From Streptomyces collinus (GTDB lineage: Bacteria; Actinomycetota; Actinomycetes; Streptomycetales; Streptomycetaceae), in assembly GCF_031348265.1 (NCBI RefSeq), contig NZ_CP133771.1, forward strand, positions 2,852,001 through 2,916,000: 64,000 nt of DNA, given 5' to 3'. The first letter of the stretch is position 1; each line of letters begins with the position of its first letter. Position numbers and translations under genes: made by a program. The notes below the pieces were generated by a model. That model did not search any database. It was not told the DNA's origin and saw only the letters and a program-made list of their open reading frames with translations. Below are positions 34,719-44,311 of the stretch, in pieces.

Positions 34719-36194
34719 ATGAAGCAGATCACGAAACATCTGGCGCTGGTCGCCGTCGCCGGTGCGATGCTCGGGTTCGCCGGTCCCGGTGGGGCGTCCG
34801 AGCCCACAGCCGCTCCCCTCGACTGGCAACGGTGCACCGGCCCCGGCCTCGACCCCAGACAGCAGTGCGCCACGCTCGACGTCCCGATGGACTACTCCGA
34901 CCCCGACAGCCCGGAGATCCGGATCGCCGTCAGCCGGATCCCCAGTGAGAAGCCGTCCGCGCGGCGGGGCGCGCTGTTACTCATCCCGGGCGGGCCCGGC
35001 GGGGACAGTCTCGGCGACCCCTCCGGCAAGGGGCAGAAGCTGCCGCAGAAGGTGCGGGACGCCTACGATCTCGTCGGGTTCGCGCCACGCGGGATGGCGC
35101 CCTCCACCTCCGTCGACTGCAAGCTCGACCCCGCCGACATCAGCATGACGAAGCGTCTGCCCTGGCCGGCCCCGGACGGTTCCGTCGACGGGAACATGGC
35201 CACCGCCCGGCGTACGGCCGAGGCCTGCGCCCGGAACGGCGGTGAGCTGATCCGGCACATCAGCACCGCGAACGAGGCCCGCGACCTGGACCGCCTGCGG
35301 GCCGCCCTCGGCGAGAAGAAGATCTCCGCGTGGGGCGTCTCGTACGGCACCTACGTCGGCGCCGTCTACGGCCAGTTGTTCCCGCACCGCACCGACCGCA
35401 TCGTGCTGGACAGCAACAACAACCCCGACCACACCCGCGTGACCCGCAACTGGCTCGCCGCCTTCGAGACCGGCGTCGAGGACAACTTCCCCGAGTTCGC
35501 CACGTGGGCGTCCAGGCCGGGCAATCCGCACCGGCTCGCCCGTACGCCCGCCGAGGTCCGGTCCGGCTTCCTGCGGCTCGCCGCCCGGCTGGACCGCGAC
35601 CCCCTCCCCTGGCCCGGCGCCAGCCCCCCGCGGCTGGACGGCAACGCGCTCCGCCAGACCATGCTGTCGAGCCTCTACGACCCCGACGACTACCCGGCCC
35701 TGGCCGAGGCCGTCCGTGCCGCCCGCAAGGGCACCGTGCCGCCCGCGCCCGAGGCCCCGCCCGAGTCGGTCCTGCAGAACGTCGCCGCGGTCGGCGTCGG
35801 CACCATCTGCAACGACGTTCAGTGGCCCGGCTCGGCCGCCGCGTACCAGAAGGACGTCGCCGCGAGCCGTGCCGCGTACCCGCTGACCGCGGGCATGCCG
35901 CGCGGGCCGATGGTGTGTGCCGCGTGGCCTTACAAGCCGAAGGAGCCGGCCGTGCGGATCACCGACCGCGGCCCCTCCAACGTCCTGCTCGTGCAGAACG
36001 AGCGGGATGTCGCCACCCCGCTGGCGGGAGCCCGGAAACTGCGGCAGGCCCTCGGCGGCCGGGCGGTCATGGTCACCGTGAACTCCACCGGCCACGACGC
36101 CTATCTGGCCAACGGCAACGCCTGCGGTGACGCAACGGTCTCCCGCTTCCTGGCGTCGGGCGAACGCCCCCGCCGGGACCTGTACTGCGACTAG
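34719..36194 (+). CDS. Secreted alpha/beta hydrolase, tripeptidyl-aminopeptidase-like
   Basis: The protein has 491 residues from ATG 34719, with a Sec signal peptide (to about residue 27, GGASEP). Alpha/beta-hydrolase family S33: oxyanion loop LLIPGGPGGDS, nucleophile Ser208 in GVSYGTYVG, then Asp430 (NERDVATP) and His459 (TGHDAY), with the C-terminal TAP-like domain. Likely removes peptides from the N-terminus of extracellular proteins. The usual DPRG motif reads FAPRGMAPST, slightly divergent. Monocistronic. Confidence 0.9.
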   Translation: MKQITKHLALVAVAGAMLGFAGPGGASEPTAAPLDWQRCTGPGLDPRQQCATLDVPMDYSDPDSPEIRIAVSRIPSEKPSARRGALLLIPGGPGGDSLGDPSGKGQKLPQKVRDAYDLVGFAPRGMAPSTSVDCKLDPADISMTKRLPWPAPDGSVDGNMATARRTAEACARNGGELIRHISTANEARDLDRLRAALGEKKISAWGVSYGTYVGAVYGQLFPHRTDRIVLDSNNNPDHTRVTRNWLAAFETGVEDNFPEFATWASRPGNPHRLARTPAEVRSGFLRLAARLDRDPLPWPGASPPRLDGNALRQTMLSSLYDPDDYPALAEAVRAARKGTVPPAPEAPPESVLQNVAAVGVGTICNDVQWPGSAAAYQKDVAASRAAYPLTAGMPRGPMVCAAWPYKPKEPAVRITDRGPSNVLLVQNERDVATPLAGARKLRQALGGRAVMVTVNSTGHDAYLANGNACGDATVSRFLASGERPRRDLYCD

Positions 36195-36201
36195 GGACCG
36201 T

Positions 36202-36645
36202 TCAGCGTTCGGCGAGGGGGGCCGGGGCCTCCTGGACCGTCCAGCCGTTGCCGTCGGGGTCCTGGAAGAAGAGGAAGGAGTTCCAGCCGTCCTCGCCCCG
36301 GCCCTCCGCCCAGCCGGACGCGCCCACGTGCAGGACCGGGGTCACCTCGACCCCGCGTCCCACCAGCGCCGCCCTGGCCGCCGCGATGTCCGTCACGCAG
36401 AGCTGGAGGCCCCGCAGCGAACCGGGGGCCATCCGCGGCTGCCCCGGCGGCTCGGGCATCCCCGACTCCAGCACGATCGAGCAGCACGACCCCGGCGGGG
36501 TCAGCTGGACGAAGCGGCCGACGCCTTCGAAGAACGCGGCGTCGATCTCGGCGCGGAATCCGCACTGGTCCTGGTAGAAGGCCTTGGCCCGGTCCAGGTC
36601 GGAGACCGGCACGACGAGCACTTCGAGAGTCCAGTCCTTGCGCAC
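36202..36645 (-). CDS. VOC/glyoxalase family protein
   Basis: The protein has 147 residues from GTG 36645, GGGGAGGT upstream. It has two beta-alpha-beta-beta-beta modules: VLVVPVSDLDRAKAFYQDQCGF at the N-terminus and FLFFQDPDGNGWTVQE at the C-terminus. Metal-ligand positions are not all obvious. Could be a small-molecule-binding or antibiotic-resistance-like protein. Convergent with the hydrolase. Confidence 0.9.
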   Translation of the reverse strand: MRKDWTLEVLVVPVSDLDRAKAFYQDQCGFRAEIDAAFFEGVGRFVQLTPPGSCCSIVLESGMPEPPGQPRMAPGSLRGLQLCVTDIAAARAALVGRGVEVTPVLHVGASGWAEGRGEDGWNSFLFFQDPDGNGWTVQEAPAPLAER

Positions 36646-36687
36646 ACCTCCCCGGCCATGGTCCCCCCGGCCCTCGGACCGCGCGCG

Positions 36688-37127
36688 TCAGCCGTTCCGG
36701 CCGTAGCGGCGGGCCACCGCGCGGAACGCCTCCTTCGGCTCCCCGTGCCAGTCGGAGGCCGGGACGTCCGGGCGGTCCTCGATCACCTTGGTGAGGGCGT
36801 ACGACGCCAAGTCGAGGTTCAGGCGGGGGGTGTCCGGGTGGTGCGGGCGTCCGCGCTGATGAACTCGAAGGCCATCGCGGCGTACAGGCCCATCGACGCG
36901 AAGACGTCCAGCAGCCCGCCCACGTACTCGGCCTGGACGCGCTCGCTGCGGACCGGGTTCCCCTTGGTCTCCGGCGGCTCCCTGTCGTAGTCGACGATGC
37001 CCCAGCCCATGCCGCCGGCCTCGGGGCCACCGGGGTACGCGCACGTGCCGAACTCGGTGATGGCGAGCGGCTTGCCCCACCGCGGGTACTGCTTCAGCTC
37101 CCGGAAGGAGACTGCCGTCAGGCTCAC
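36688..37127 (-). pseudogene. Broken gene, TIM-barrel 'abortive infection' family
   Basis: Two overlapping frames together give the C-terminal part of a protein I know from Streptomyces annotations as abortive infection protein (a glycosidase-like barrel). Frame 1 has RELKQYPRWGKPLAITEFGT and AMAFEFISADA and stops at 36819. Frame 2 continues HHPDTPRLNLDLASY and EAFRAVARRYGRNG to 36688. A single missing C in the coding strand near 36845 would join them (GCCCGCAC for GCCCCGCAC). The N-terminal part (200 or more residues) is absent. The remnant begins with GTG 37127, overlapping the phosphatase stop. Confidence 0.75.
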
Positions 37128-37561
37128 CCCTCGCCGAAGCGGCGCACGTACCGTCGCTGCCAGGGCGTCTCCACGGCACGCCGGTCGTAGTGCCGGCGGA
37201 CGTACTCCACCGCCTCCTCCCCCGGCACCCCGTCCAGCACCGCCAGGCAGGCCAGGGCCGTGCCCGTACGGCCGCGTCCGCCGCCGCAGGCGATCTCCAC
37301 CCGCTCCCCGGCGGCCCGCTCCCACACGCCGGCCAGCACCGCGCGGGCGGCGGCCCGGTCCGCCGGGAGACGGAAGTCGGGCCAGCGGATCCAGGCCGAG
37401 TCCCAGGGGACCTCGGGCGGCTGCCGGCCGAGCAGGTAGACGCCGTAGGAGGGCAGGGGCGCGTCGGGGTTCAGGGGGTGGCGCAGGCCCCGGCCTCGCA
37501 CCAGCCGGCCGGAGGGCAGTCGCAGGGCACCGGCGTCACTCTCGCTCCACAGCTCGCTCAT
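37124..37561 (-). CDS. Protein-tyrosine/dual-specificity phosphatase-like protein
   Basis: The protein has 145 residues from ATG 37561 (MSELWSESDAGALRLPSGRL). The P-loop CGGGRGRTG (Cys-x5-Arg) follows VEIA, and PDFRLPAD upstream could hold the general acid. It has the small size and fold of dual-specificity phosphatases. Partner unknown. It overlaps the 5' end of the broken gene by 4 bases. Confidence 0.82.
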   Translation of the reverse strand: MSELWSESDAGALRLPSGRLVRGRGLRHPLNPDAPLPSYGVYLLGRQPPEVPWDSAWIRWPDFRLPADRAAARAVLAGVWERAAGERVEIACGGGRGRTGTALACLAVLDGVPGEEAVEYVRRHYDRRAVETPWQRRYVRRFGEG

Positions 37562-37573
37562 GGCCCTCATCAT

Positions 37574-37789
37574 GCTCCGCGTTCGCCCGCCCGGTGGCGG
37601 ATTTGTCCTGACGGGCAGTCAACTCACGTCGGGTGCGGTGACGATGGTGCGGGCCCGCGGTGGATACGCCATTCGTGTGCGATCCCTTGACCACCCCCAC
37701 GGCCCCTCCTATGGTCGCGCTGACCGCAGGACGTAGGACGTCGTATCTCCTCTGCCAGCCCCTTGCCCCCAGATCTCGCTGGAGGACCC
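37574..37789. other. Divergent intergenic region upstream of the ABC operon
   Basis: Holds the promoters of the leftward phosphatase and the rightward transporter operon. No clear dyad was found; GGAGG at 37781-37785 is the ribosome site of the binding-protein gene. Confidence 0.35.
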
Positions 37790-39418
37790 GTGCGCGACGT
37801 GACCCCCGACGTGCCGGCGCCGCACCGCCGGTCGTTCCTGAAGTACACCGGCGCGCTGGGCGCGGCGGCCGCCGTCTCCGCGTCGCTGTCGGCCTGTTCG
37901 TCCGGTCCGGAGTCCACCAACGACACCGGTACCGGGGGCGGCCGGGACCGGACCCTGACCGCGGTGATCGGCTACGGCAACGACGGCAGCTGGGACCCCA
38001 CCCAGACGGCGTCCGCGTTCTGCATGGCCGCCAACCACCACATCTACGAGGGGCTGCTGGACACGGACCCGATCTCCCGTGAGCCGTACGCGGCGCTGGC
38101 GACCGAGGTCCCGGGGAACCCGGACAGCACCTCCTGGACGTTCGCCCTGCGGGCGGGCGCGACGTTCCACGACGGGAAGCCCGTCACCGCCGACGACGTG
38201 GTCTTCGTCTTCGAGCGGATCCTCGACCCGGACACCCAGACCCTCGCCAAGGGCTTCTTCGCGAGCTGGCTGAAGGAGGTCCGGAAGATCGACGCGCAGA
38301 ACGTGGAGCTGGTGCTGAAGTTCCCGTTCCCGGAAGGGCTTTCGCGGCTGACGCTCGCGAAGATCATGCCGAAGCACGTGTTCTCCCGGCCGGGCGCCTG
38401 GGACGACGCCATCAAGGGCAAGGCGATCGGCTCGGGGCCGTACCGGCAGACCGCGCACCACCCGAAGTCGAACACGACCTTCGAGGCGTTCGACGGCTAC
38501 AACGGGCCGCGCAAGCCCGCCTTCCGGAAGATGAACTGGCTGACGATCGTGGACGCGGCCCCCCGCGTCGCGAAGATCTCGGGGTCGAGCGCGGGCGCGC
38601 AGATCGCGGACAACATCCCGTACGCCAACATCGGCCAGTTGGAGAGCGGCGGGATGACGGTCGCCGGCGGGGCCGGGATGAACAACCTGTTCCTGATGTT
38701 CAACACCCGGCACAAGCCGTTCGACGACGTGCGGGTGCGCCAGGCCCTGCACTACGCCATCGACACCGAGAAGATGGTCGAGGTCGCCCTCAAGGGCCAC
38801 GGCAAGCCCTCCACCTCCTTCCTCGACGAGGCCAACCCGTCCTACCGCCGGGCGAAGACGGTCTACGACCACGACCCGGACCGGGCGAAGGCGCTGCTGA
38901 AGGAGGCCGGGGTCAAGGGGCTCAGCATCGAGATCCTGGCCGTGAACGTCAGCTGGATCGTCGACTGCCTGCCGACCGTCAAGGCCTCCTGGGACGCGAT
39001 CGGAGTGCGCACGACCCTGTCCCCGCAGGAGACCACCGCCGTCTTCACGAAGATGGACCAGAAGCAGGACTACCAGGTCGTGGCCGCCGCCTCTAACCCC
39101 AACCAGTTCGGCCTCGACGCCGACCTGATCATGCACTACAACTACGGGCCCGAGAACCTCTGGATGCAGTACACGCGGTGGGCCTCCGACCCCGTCGCCC
39201 GGCAGCTCTTCAAGGACATGGACCGGGCCACCCGGGAGCCCGACCCGGCGAAGAAGAAGACGATGGTCCAGGACTACATCGACGTCGTCGCCGAACAGGC
39301 CGTGCTCTACCCGGTCGTCCACAACGAGCTGATGACCGTCTGGGACCCGGCGCGGCTCAGCGGCATAAGGGCACAGCCGTACCCGGGCATCAACCTCCTC
39401 CAGGCCAAGTGGGCCTGA
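37790..39418 (+). CDS. Peptide-type ABC transporter substrate-binding lipoprotein
   Basis: The protein has 542 residues from GTG 37790, GGAGGACCC directly upstream. A twin-arginine signal (HRRSFLK, 12-18) runs into a lipobox LSAC (Cys36), so it is a Tat-exported lipoprotein. It is a family 5 (DppA/OppA-like) binding protein: LYxGL-type NHHIYEGLLDTD, GATFHDGKPVTADDVVF and DVRVRQALHYAIDTEKMV. First gene of a five-gene operon ending with a DapA-family enzyme, so the cargo may not be a peptide. Confidence 0.94.
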   Translation: MRDVTPDVPAPHRRSFLKYTGALGAAAAVSASLSACSSGPESTNDTGTGGGRDRTLTAVIGYGNDGSWDPTQTASAFCMAANHHIYEGLLDTDPISREPYAALATEVPGNPDSTSWTFALRAGATFHDGKPVTADDVVFVFERILDPDTQTLAKGFFASWLKEVRKIDAQNVELVLKFPFPEGLSRLTLAKIMPKHVFSRPGAWDDAIKGKAIGSGPYRQTAHHPKSNTTFEAFDGYNGPRKPAFRKMNWLTIVDAAPRVAKISGSSAGAQIADNIPYANIGQLESGGMTVAGGAGMNNLFLMFNTRHKPFDDVRVRQALHYAIDTEKMVEVALKGHGKPSTSFLDEANPSYRRAKTVYDHDPDRAKALLKEAGVKGLSIEILAVNVSWIVDCLPTVKASWDAIGVRTTLSPQETTAVFTKMDQKQDYQVVAAASNPNQFGLDADLIMHYNYGPENLWMQYTRWASDPVARQLFKDMDRATREPDPAKKKTMVQDYIDVVAEQAVLYPVVHNELMTVWDPARLSGIRAQPYPGINLLQAKWA

Positions 39419-39422
39419 GCGT

Positions 39423-40385
39423 ATGACGGCCGTCCTGCGGATCCTGCTCCGCCGTTTCGCCCTGCTCGTGCCGCTGATGCTCGGCATCGTGCTGTTCGTG
39501 TTCCTGGTGATGCGGTTCTCGGACGTCGACCCGGCGTCCGCGTTCTTCCAGGGCGCCAACCCCACCCCGCAGCAACTGCACGACTTCCGCGAGGAGCACG
39601 GCCTGCTGGACCCGCTGCCGGTGCGCTACGCGGACTTCGTCGCCGACCTGCTCCACGGCGACCTGGGCACCAGCGCGCTGACCCGGGCGCCGGTGATCGA
39701 CCAGGTCACCACCGCGCTGCCGCTCACCCTCCAACTCACCTTTCTGGGACTGGGCATCGCCGTCGTGCTGTCCCTCGTGGGCGGGGTGACCGCGGCGATC
39801 CACCGGGACCGGCTGCCCGACCAGATCATCCGGGTCGTGTCGCTGACCGGTGTCGCCGCGCCCGGCTTCTGGCTGGCGCTGCTGATGATCCAGTACCTGG
39901 CGGTCGACCTGGGCTGGTTCCCGACCGGCGGCTACATCAACCCGGCGGACTCCTTCACGGGCTGGCTGAAGACCATGACCCTCCCCGCCTTCGCGCTGTC
40001 GCTGCCGGTGGCGGCGCAGCTGACCCGCATCGTGCGGACGGCCGTGGTGGAGGAGCTGGACAAGGACTACGTACGCACGGCGATCGGCAGCGGGCTGCCG
40101 CCGCGGGTGGTGGTCGGGCGGAACGTGCTCAGAAACGCCCTGATCAACCCCCTCACCGTGCTCGGCCTGCGCGTCGGCTATCTGCTGGGCGGCGCGGTCG
40201 TCATCGAGACGATCTTCTCGCTGCCCGGCATGGGCAAGCTGATGATCGACGCCGTGAAGAACGGCGACCCGGCCGTCGTCCAGGGCGTGGTGCTGACGAC
40301 GGCGGCCGGGTTCGTCGTCGTGAACCTCGTGATCGACGTCCTGTACCTGCTGGTCAACCCGCGACTGAGGGACGCAACCCCATGA
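39423..40385 (+). CDS. ABC transporter permease, DppB type
   Basis: The protein has 320 residues from ATG 39423, 4 bases after the binding protein. Six helices; MLGIVLFVFLVMRFSDVDPA at the N-terminus. The inner-membrane motif DKDYVRTAIGSGLPPRVVVG is the EAA loop that contacts the ATPase. Overlaps the next start by 4 bases. Confidence 0.95.
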   Translation: MTAVLRILLRRFALLVPLMLGIVLFVFLVMRFSDVDPASAFFQGANPTPQQLHDFREEHGLLDPLPVRYADFVADLLHGDLGTSALTRAPVIDQVTTALPLTLQLTFLGLGIAVVLSLVGGVTAAIHRDRLPDQIIRVVSLTGVAAPGFWLALLMIQYLAVDLGWFPTGGYINPADSFTGWLKTMTLPAFALSLPVAAQLTRIVRTAVVEELDKDYVRTAIGSGLPPRVVVGRNVLRNALINPLTVLGLRVGYLLGGAVVIETIFSLPGMGKLMIDAVKNGDPAVVQGVVLTTAAGFVVVNLVIDVLYLLVNPRLRDATP

Positions 40386-42352
40386 TGACCCGCGAGAGTC
40401 TCACTGCGGCGCTGTCCCGGCCCGGCGTCCGGCTGCGCGGCCTGCGCCGGCTGCCGCCGCTGTCGAAGATCGCCGTCTGCTTCCTGGCGGTCGTCGTGCT
40501 GATGGCGCTGCTGGCGCCGCTGCTCGCCCCGCACGATCCGCTCGACCAGCAGCCGCCGGCCGGCGGCACCGGGCATCCGTCCGCCGGGCACTGGATGGGT
40601 CAGGACAGCCTCGGCCGGGACATCCTCAGCCGGCTGATGTACGGGGCGCGCTGGTCGCTCGCGATCGGGCTCGGCGCGACCGGACTGGCCCTGGTGGCCG
40701 GAGCGCTGCTCGGGGCGATCGCGGCGACCTCCCGCAAGGCGGTGGACGAGACGCTGATGCGCTGCCTGGACGTGGTGATGGCGTTCCCGGGCATCGCGCT
40801 GGCCGCCGTGCTGGTCGCGGTGTTCGGCGGTGGCATCACGGTGCTGATCTGCGCGATCGCGTTCCTGTTCACCCCGCCGGTGGCGCGGGTGGTCCGGGCG
40901 AACGTCCTCGACCAGTACGGCGAGGACTATGTGACGGCGGAACGGGTGATCGGCGCCCGGACCCCGCACATCGTGCTGAAGCACGTGGCGGTCAACTGTG
41001 CCGCTCCGGTGCTGGTGTTCTGCACGGTCCAGGTCGCCGAGGCGGTCGTCTTCGAGGCGTCGCTGTCGTTCATCGGGGCGGGTGTACGGCCGCCCGACCC
41101 GTCCTGGGGCAGTGTCATCGCGGACGGCAAGAACATGGTGCTGACCGGCGGCTGGTGGGCGACGGTGTTCCCCGGGCTGCTGATGCTGGTCACGGTCCTG
41201 TCGCTGAACGTCCTGTCCGAGGGCGTGTCCGACGCGTGGGCGGCCCCGTCGGCCCGGGAGGTGGACGTACCGGAGGACGACGACCCGCTGGAGGCGCCGC
41301 AGGACGGCAGCGGGGAGGTCGTGCCGCTGCCCGGTCTGGCGGAGGCCGCGCGGCGGTTGCGGGCCCGGGCCCGCAGGCTGTCCCGGGACGGTCAGCCGGT
41401 GCTCGCGGTGGAGAACCTCGCCATCGGCTTCGACGGGCGGCACGGCGGCGTCGACGTCGTGGACGGCATCAGCTTCGAGGTGCACCCCGGCGAGGTGCTC
41501 GGGCTGGTCGGCGAGTCGGGTTGCGGCAAGTCGCTCACCGCACTGGCGGTCATGGGCCTCCAGCCGAAGGGGGCGCGCGTGCGGGGCCAGGTCCGTTTCC
41601 GGCAGCGGGACCTGCTCGCCGAGCCGATGCGGGTGCGCCGCGGGCTGCTCGGGCACGAGATGGCGATGATCTACCAGGACGCGCTGTCGTCGCTGAACCC
41701 GGCGATGACGATCAGAGCGCAGCTCAAGCAGGTCGTGCGGCGCGGCGGCCACCGCGGTCCCGCCGAGCTGCTGGCGATGGTCGGTCTCGACCCCGGACGC
41801 ACCCTGCGCAGCTACCCGCACGAGCTGTCCGGCGGGCAGCGCCAGCGTGTGCTGATCGCGATGGCCCTGTCCCGCGACCCGAAGCTCATCGTCGCGGACG
41901 AGCCGACGACGGCCCTCGACGTGACCGTGCAGGCGCAGGTCATGGAGCTGCTGCTGCGGCTGCGCGAGGAGCTGGGCTTCGCGCTGATCCTCGTCTCGCA
42001 CGACCTGGCGCTGGTCGCGGACGTCACCGACCGGGTGGTGGTGATGTACGGCGGGCAGATCGTGGAGACGGGCGTGACCGCCGACCTGGTCGAGTCCCCG
42101 GCGCATCACTACACGCGCGGGCTGCTCGGCAGCGTGCTGTCGCTGGAGTCGGCGCAGCAGCGGATGACGCAGATCAGGGGCGTCGTGCCGTCCCCGGCCG
42201 ACTTCCCCGCGGGATGCCGCTTCGCCGGCCGGTGCCCGCTCGCCACCGGCATCTGCCGTACGGCACCCCCCGGCCTGCTGGGCACGGCGACGCACACGGC
42301 GGCCTGCCACCACCCCGCGATCGACCTGGTCACCTCGGAGGTCGTGACGTGA
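40382..42352 (+). CDS. Fused ABC permease-ATPase (DppC-DppD type)
   Basis: A single 656-residue protein from ATG 40382. Residues about 25-285 are a DppC-like permease ([23 protein letters not shown] loop [20 protein letters not shown]). After an acidic/arginine-rich linker (about 290-340) the rest is a complete OppD-like ATPase. Its Walker A is GESGCGKS, signature LSGGQRQR, Walker B LIVADEP, and it ends with the oligopeptide-ATPase Cys motif [14 protein letters not shown]. These are normally two genes. The reading is continuous and in frame, so the fusion appears real. Overlaps the next gene by 4 bases. Confidence 0.93.
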   Translation: MMTRESLTAALSRPGVRLRGLRRLPPLSKIAVCFLAVVVLMALLAPLLAPHDPLDQQPPAGGTGHPSAGHWMGQDSLGRDILSRLMYGARWSLAIGLGATGLALVAGALLGAIAATSRKAVDETLMRCLDVVMAFPGIALAAVLVAVFGGGITVLICAIAFLFTPPVARVVRANVLDQYGEDYVTAERVIGARTPHIVLKHVAVNCAAPVLVFCTVQVAEAVVFEASLSFIGAGVRPPDPSWGSVIADGKNMVLTGGWWATVFPGLLMLVTVLSLNVLSEGVSDAWAAPSAREVDVPEDDDPLEAPQDGSGEVVPLPGLAEAARRLRARARRLSRDGQPVLAVENLAIGFDGRHGGVDVVDGISFEVHPGEVLGLVGESGCGKSLTALAVMGLQPKGARVRGQVRFRQRDLLAEPMRVRRGLLGHEMAMIYQDALSSLNPAMTIRAQLKQVVRRGGHRGPAELLAMVGLDPGRTLRSYPHELSGGQRQRVLIAMALSRDPKLIVADEPTTALDVTVQAQVMELLLRLREELGFALILVSHDLALVADVTDRVVVMYGGQIVETGVTADLVESPAHHYTRGLLGSVLSLESAQQRMTQIRGVVPSPADFPAGCRFAGRCPLATGICRTAPPGLLGTATHTAACHHPAIDLVTSEVVT

Positions 42353-43368
42353 ACGCCCTGGTGGAGCTCTCCGGCACGCACGTCGTCCACAAGGCACGCA
42401 GCGGCGGCCTGTTCACCCGCGACCGCGTGTATGCCCTGACCGGTGCGGACCTGGCCATCGCCCCCGGCGAGACGATCGGCGTGGTCGGCGAATCGGGCTG
42501 CGGGAAGTCGACGCTGGCCAGGGTGCTGGTCGGGGTGGAGCGGCCGACGCGGGGGACGGTGTCCTTCCGGGGCAGGGACCTGTGGTCGATGCCGGCCGCC
42601 GAGCGCCGCCGGGCCGTCGGCGGCAGCACCGGCATGATCTTCCAGGACCCGTCGACGGCCCTGAACCGCCGTCTGACCGTCCGGCGGATCCTGCGGGACC
42701 CGCTGGACGTGCACGACCGGGGCACTCGCGCGCAACGCGACGAGCGCGTGCGGGAGTTGATGTCCCTGGTCGGCCTCCCCCGGGCGCTCGCCGACGCCCT
42801 GCCGGGGCAGCTGTCGGGCGGGCAGCGCCAGCGCGTCGCGATCGCCCGGGCGCTGTCCCTGGACCCGGACCTGGTCGTGGCGGACGAGCCGACGAGCGCC
42901 CTGGACGTGTCGGTCCGGGCGCAGATCCTCAACCTCCTCCTCGACCTGAAGGAACGCCTGGGCCTGGCCCTGGTGTTCGTCTCGCACGACATCCAGACGG
43001 TACGGCGGATGAGCGACCGGGTGATCACCATGTACCTGGGCCGGATCGTGGAGGAGACCCCGGCCGCCCTGGTCACCGACCGGGCCCGGCACCCGTACAC
43101 CCGGGCCCTGTTCTCGGCCACGCCCGGCCTGCTCCACCCGGTCGACCCGATCCCGCTGGCCGGCCCGGTCCCGTCGGCGACCCGCCCGCCGAGCGGCTGC
43201 CCGTTCCGCACCCGCTGCTGGAAGGCGGACGGGACGTGCGCGGAGCGAATGCCGGGTTTCTCCGCCGCGTCGGCGCCCTCGCACCGCTTCCGCTGCCACC
43301 ATCCTGTCCGGGAGGACGAGTCGACCCGTGACCTCGTCCACCGGCGCGATCCGATGGAGGCCCCATGA
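42349..43368 (+). CDS. ABC transporter ATP-binding protein, DppF type
   Basis: The protein has 339 residues from GTG 42349, overlapping the fusion gene. Walker A is GESGCGKST, signature LSGGQRQR, Walker B LVVADEP. The C-terminal oligopeptide_ABC motif is CPFRTRCWKADGTC. Pairs with the ATPase half of the fusion protein. The tail past residue 315 overlaps the start of the DapA-family gene by 4 bases. Confidence 0.95.
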   Translation: MNALVELSGTHVVHKARSGGLFTRDRVYALTGADLAIAPGETIGVVGESGCGKSTLARVLVGVERPTRGTVSFRGRDLWSMPAAERRRAVGGSTGMIFQDPSTALNRRLTVRRILRDPLDVHDRGTRAQRDERVRELMSLVGLPRALADALPGQLSGGQRQRVAIARALSLDPDLVVADEPTSALDVSVRAQILNLLLDLKERLGLALVFVSHDIQTVRRMSDRVITMYLGRIVEETPAALVTDRARHPYTRALFSATPGLLHPVDPIPLAGPVPSATRPPSGCPFRTRCWKADGTCAERMPGFSAASAPSHRFRCHHPVREDESTRDLVHRRDPMEAP

Positions 43369-44297
43369 CGTTCACCCCGCTGACCGGTGTCATCCCGCCC
43401 GTGTGCACGCCCCTGACACCGGACGGCGAGGTGGACGTTCCCTCGCTGCTCAGGCTCGTCGACCATCTGGTGGCCGGCGGGGTGCGCGGTCTGTTCGTGC
43501 TCGGCTCGACCTCGGAGGCCGCGTTCCTGCCGGACCGGCAGCGCCGGCTGGTCGTCGAGTCGGTGACGGGGCACGTCGGCGGGCAGCTGCCGGTGCTGGC
43601 CGGGGCGATCGACATGACGACGCCCCGGGTCCTGGACCACGTGGCGTCGGTGACGGCGGCGGGCGCGGACGCGGTCGTCGTCACGGCCCCGTTCTACACC
43701 CGCACCCACCCGGCGGAGATCGCCCGCCACTACCGCGCGGTCGCCGCGGCGAGCCCGGTCCCGGTGATCGCCTACGACCTTCCCGTCGCCGTCCACACGA
43801 AGCTGCCGGCCGACGTGGTGCTGGAGCTGGCCGCCGACGGCGTGGTGGCCGGGCTCAAGGACTCCAGCGGCGATCTGGCCGCCTTCCGGCAGGTCGTGAC
43901 CGGCGTGCGGGAACGCCGGGGCATCACCGGCTTCAGCGTGCTGACCGGCTCCGAGCTGATCGTCGACGCGGCCCTCGCGATCGGCGCGGACGGCACGGTG
44001 CCGGGCCTGGGCAACGTCGACCCGCACGGCTACGTCCGCCTGGACGGCCTGTGCCGCGCCGGGGACTGGGAGGGGGCCCGTGCCGAACAGGAGCGCCTGT
44101 GTGCTCTGTTCGGCATGGTGAGCGTCGGTGACCCGGCCCGGATGGGCCCGAACTCCTCAGCGATCGGCGCCTTCAAGGCCGCGCTGCACCTGCGCGGCGT
44201 GATCGACTGCCCGGCGACGGCCCAGCCGCAGATCCCGCTGTCCCCGGACGAGGTGGAGCAGGTGGGCAAGCACCTGGCGGCGGCGGGGCTGCTGTAG
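43365..44297 (+). CDS. DapA/NanA-family (dihydrodipicolinate synthase-like) lyase
   Basis: The protein has 310 residues from ATG 43365. TIM-barrel class I aldolase: GSTSEAAFLP (about 47-56), YDLP with Tyr137 and the Schiff-base Lys165 in GLKDSSGD. It is coupled to the ABC importer, so it is unlikely to be the housekeeping DapA. It more likely cleaves or condenses the imported compound (a keto-acid sugar, sialic-acid-like or hydroxyproline-type substrate). Specificity cannot be read from sequence alone. Confidence 0.9.
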   Translation: MTFTPLTGVIPPVCTPLTPDGEVDVPSLLRLVDHLVAGGVRGLFVLGSTSEAAFLPDRQRRLVVESVTGHVGGQLPVLAGAIDMTTPRVLDHVASVTAAGADAVVVTAPFYTRTHPAEIARHYRAVAAASPVPVIAYDLPVAVHTKLPADVVLELAADGVVAGLKDSSGDLAAFRQVVTGVRERRGITGFSVLTGSELIVDAALAIGADGTVPGLGNVDPHGYVRLDGLCRAGDWEGARAEQERLCALFGMVSVGDPARMGPNSSAIGAFKAALHLRGVIDCPATAQPQIPLSPDEVEQVGKHLAAAGLL

Positions 44298-44311
44298 AAC
44301 CCTCCCGCCCG

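Noticed and set aside
43365..44297. Housekeeping dapA
   Set aside because: Coupled to an importer operon rather than to lysine genes, and the active-site segment differs (YDLP), so the symbol dapA was not given.
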